Shown one piece after another: positions 15,676 through 17,056 of a DNA stretch of 17,056 nucleotides. Below the pieces are notes generated by a model, which searched no databases, was not told where the DNA came from, and saw only the letters and a list, made by a program, of their open reading frames with translations. Each line of letters opens with the position of its first letter. Positions within the stretch are counted from its first letter, which is position 1. This stretch comes from Clostridiales bacterium (GTDB taxonomy: Bacteria > Bacillota > Clostridia > Oscillospirales > CAG-272): positions 1 to 17,056 of the forward strand of contig DXYE01000057.1 of assembly GCA_019415985.1 (NCBI GenBank). Reading direction: 5' to 3'. A program made the translations under genes and the position numbers.

Positions 15676-17056
15676 TCAGACAAGTTTTAATTCAATACCG
15701 CGATCCCGCAGGATATAGTGTGCATTGCTCATTTCGGTATCGTCGGCAAGGCAGCTTTCCGCTAAAATGATCTTTGCGGGAGCATAGTCCGCCATCTCCT
15801 CAATCATCCCGCTGGTCACGCCTTCTTCCAGGCATATAAGCAGCAGGCACTCGTCACCCACTGTGTAGGCCGTTTTGCCGGAGACCACCACCGACGTGAC
15901 GGAGTAGGTCAGCTCCACGCCCATTTTCAGCATGATTTCATAGACTACATCCAGAGGTCCGCGGTCGGGTTTGACGCTTTCAAACATGCCGCTCATGCGG
16001 TCAAACAAGGTAACGAGGTTGTCCTCCGATACATAGGAAGTGTCCCAGGTTTTGAGGTTGGAGGTATCCAGCTTAAATACCTTGAAGCCCACATCGGGGA
16101 GCGGCTTTTCCTCCGCGCCAAGGGTAAGCTGCATGTTTGCTTCCCGTGCTTTTTCCAGAATCTTTGCTCCCGCACGGCGAATGCGCTCTTTACCGATTTC
16201 GCAGATGTTTTTATAGCCCGCTTTACAGGCTTCACTCTTTTCATCGCACAGTTCGGGGAGCTGTACCATGATAAACTGTCGGTTGCCGCCGTCCTCGGCA
16301 TTGAGCTGCATCACTGCGTGAGCGGTGGTTGCACTGCCGGAGAAGAAGTCGAGGACGATGTCGTTGCCTTTTGTATTTCCGATTTTCAAAAGATGTCTAA
16401 TTAATCTAAGCGGTTTTGGGCCGTCAAAATAACCTTTGTCATTGAATAGCTTTTTAAGTTCTTGTCTACCTTCTTGACTATGACCGACATCTTTATAAAA
16501 TAAAAGCGAGGTCGGTACAAGTCCATCTTGAATTTCTGATACAAACCGCTTTAATCGCGGTACATTATCTCCATTTTCACCAAACCATATGCGATTATCA
16601 GCAACTAATTCTGCAAACCGTTCTTTCGATATACGCCAACAGGCTCCATGCGGCGGATTTACTTTGCGACCACTTGGTGTAACAATTTCATAGTCTGTAA
16701 TTGGGTTGTATGTCTTAACAGAGAGATCTCCGGAAGTCCAGTCACCACGAGGATCATTATCGGGATTTTTATAACGACTATTTGCTTCCTCTGTTCGTTC
16801 CAATCTACCGATAGAAAACGAGTCTAAGGCTTTTGCATACATCAAAACATAATCATGACTATTGGAAACATATTTAGCATCATTTTTAGGAGCAAAGGCT
16901 CTTTCCCAAATGAACTGGGCAATAAAATTCTCTTCGCCAAACACCTCATTGCACAATTTCTTGAGGTTATCAACCTCATTATCATCAATGGAAATAAAGC
17001 ACACCCCATCGTCCCGCAGCAGATTCGCTGCCAACCTGAGACGCGGATACATCATA
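15676..17056 (-). CDS. mod: type III restriction-modification DNA methyltransferase Mod, 5' partial
   Basis: The frame is open to the right edge; about 459 C-terminal residues are seen. The first visible residues, MMYPRLRLAANLLRDDGVCF followed by ISIDDNEVDNLKKLC, are the region just after the catalytic DPPY motif in Mod proteins, so DPPY and the true start lie outside the window. The S-adenosylmethionine motif LDFFSGSATTAHA (235-247 of the visible part) follows the variable region, the order expected for a beta-class adenine methyltransferase. The C-terminal part (KVFKLDTSNLKTWD) is typical of Mod. Mod methylates the recognition site and supplies all DNA specificity to Res. The block 16380-16980, covering the target recognition domain, has about 35% GC in sampled lines against 48-57% on both sides. 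The gene shows no stop or frameshift within the window and ends in TGA at 15676-15678. Confidence 0.94.
   Translation of the reverse strand, partial: MMYPRLRLAANLLRDDGVCFISIDDNEVDNLKKLCNEVFGEENFIAQFIWERAFAPKNDAKYVSNSHDYVLMYAKALDSFSIGRLERTEEANSRYKNPDNDPRGDWTSGDLSVKTYNPITDYEIVTPSGRKVNPPHGACWRISKERFAELVADNRIWFGENGDNVPRLKRFVSEIQDGLVPTSLLFYKDVGHSQEGRQELKKLFNDKGYFDGPKPLRLIRHLLKIGNTKGNDIVLDFFSGSATTAHAVMQLNAEDGGNRQFIMVQLPELCDEKSEACKAGYKNICEIGKERIRRAGAKILEKAREANMQLTLGAEEKPLPDVGFKVFKLDTSNLKTWDTSYVSEDNLVTLFDRMSGMFESVKPDRGPLDVVYEIMLKMGVELTYSVTSVVVSGKTAYTVGDECLLLICLEEGVTSGMIEEMADYAPAKIILAESCLADDTEMSNAHYILRDRGIELKLV

Noticed and set aside
1..17056. CRISPR array, tRNA, rRNA, transposase or integrase genes
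   Set aside because: No spaced short repeats, no cloverleaf or rRNA-like sequence and no recombinase motifs were seen. The only long repeat is the tandem duplication in res.

Overview
The window looks like a chromosomal segment of an anaerobic, gut-type clostridium (Bacillota, probably Oscillospiraceae- or Lachnospiraceae-like). This rests on strong AGGAGG-type ribosome binding sites, near-consensus sigma-A promoters, a DUF4838 protein, a CsoR/CopA/CopZ copper module, a BdhA/YqhD-type alcohol dehydrogenase, a DUF3737 protein, and a type III restriction operon with a long ImmA/IrrE-type gene. The genus cannot be set from the sequence alone.

Layout. (1) Positions 1-1409: the 3' part of a DUF4838 carbohydrate-associated protein and its terminator. 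(2) Positions 1793-5246: a copper-response unit. A consensus promoter overlaid by two CsoR-type dyads drives csoR. After a 400-base stretch with no intact gene comes a CopA copper ATPase fused in frame to a CopZ-like chaperone domain, which has its own Shine-Dalgarno and ATG, and then a strong hairpin terminator. (3) Positions 5333-10338: a redox/stress divergon. On the minus strand lie a 76-residue helical protein, a DUF3737 beta-helix protein, a flavodoxin-family reductase, a cyclophilin-like lipoprotein and an iron-type alcohol dehydrogenase. They are transcribed away from a LysR-type regulator on the plus strand. A 37-bp dyad between them overlaps the lysR promoter and sits near -66 of the divergent promoter, the classical arrangement for a LysR-type regulator. 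(4) Positions 10385-17056, minus strand: a type III restriction-modification operon in the order mod, four-helix-bundle gene, res, ImmA/IrrE metallopeptidase gene.

The main observation is the state of that last operon. mod is open as far as it can be seen. res carries an exact 359-bp tandem duplication (with a 4-bp AACT repeat at its edges) that shifts the frame. Removing one copy restores a single 1044-codon frame with all helicase motifs and the PD-(D/E)xK nuclease. The four-helix-bundle gene is internally deleted and frameshifted, and the ImmA/IrrE gene is a multiply frameshifted relic with a broken HExxH motif. The central part of mod, where the target recognition domain lies, is far more AT-rich (about 35% GC in sampled lines) than its flanks (48-57%), which suggests exchange of the recognition domain. 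Together these suggest a system that keeps methylation and has lost restriction, perhaps reversibly in the case of res.
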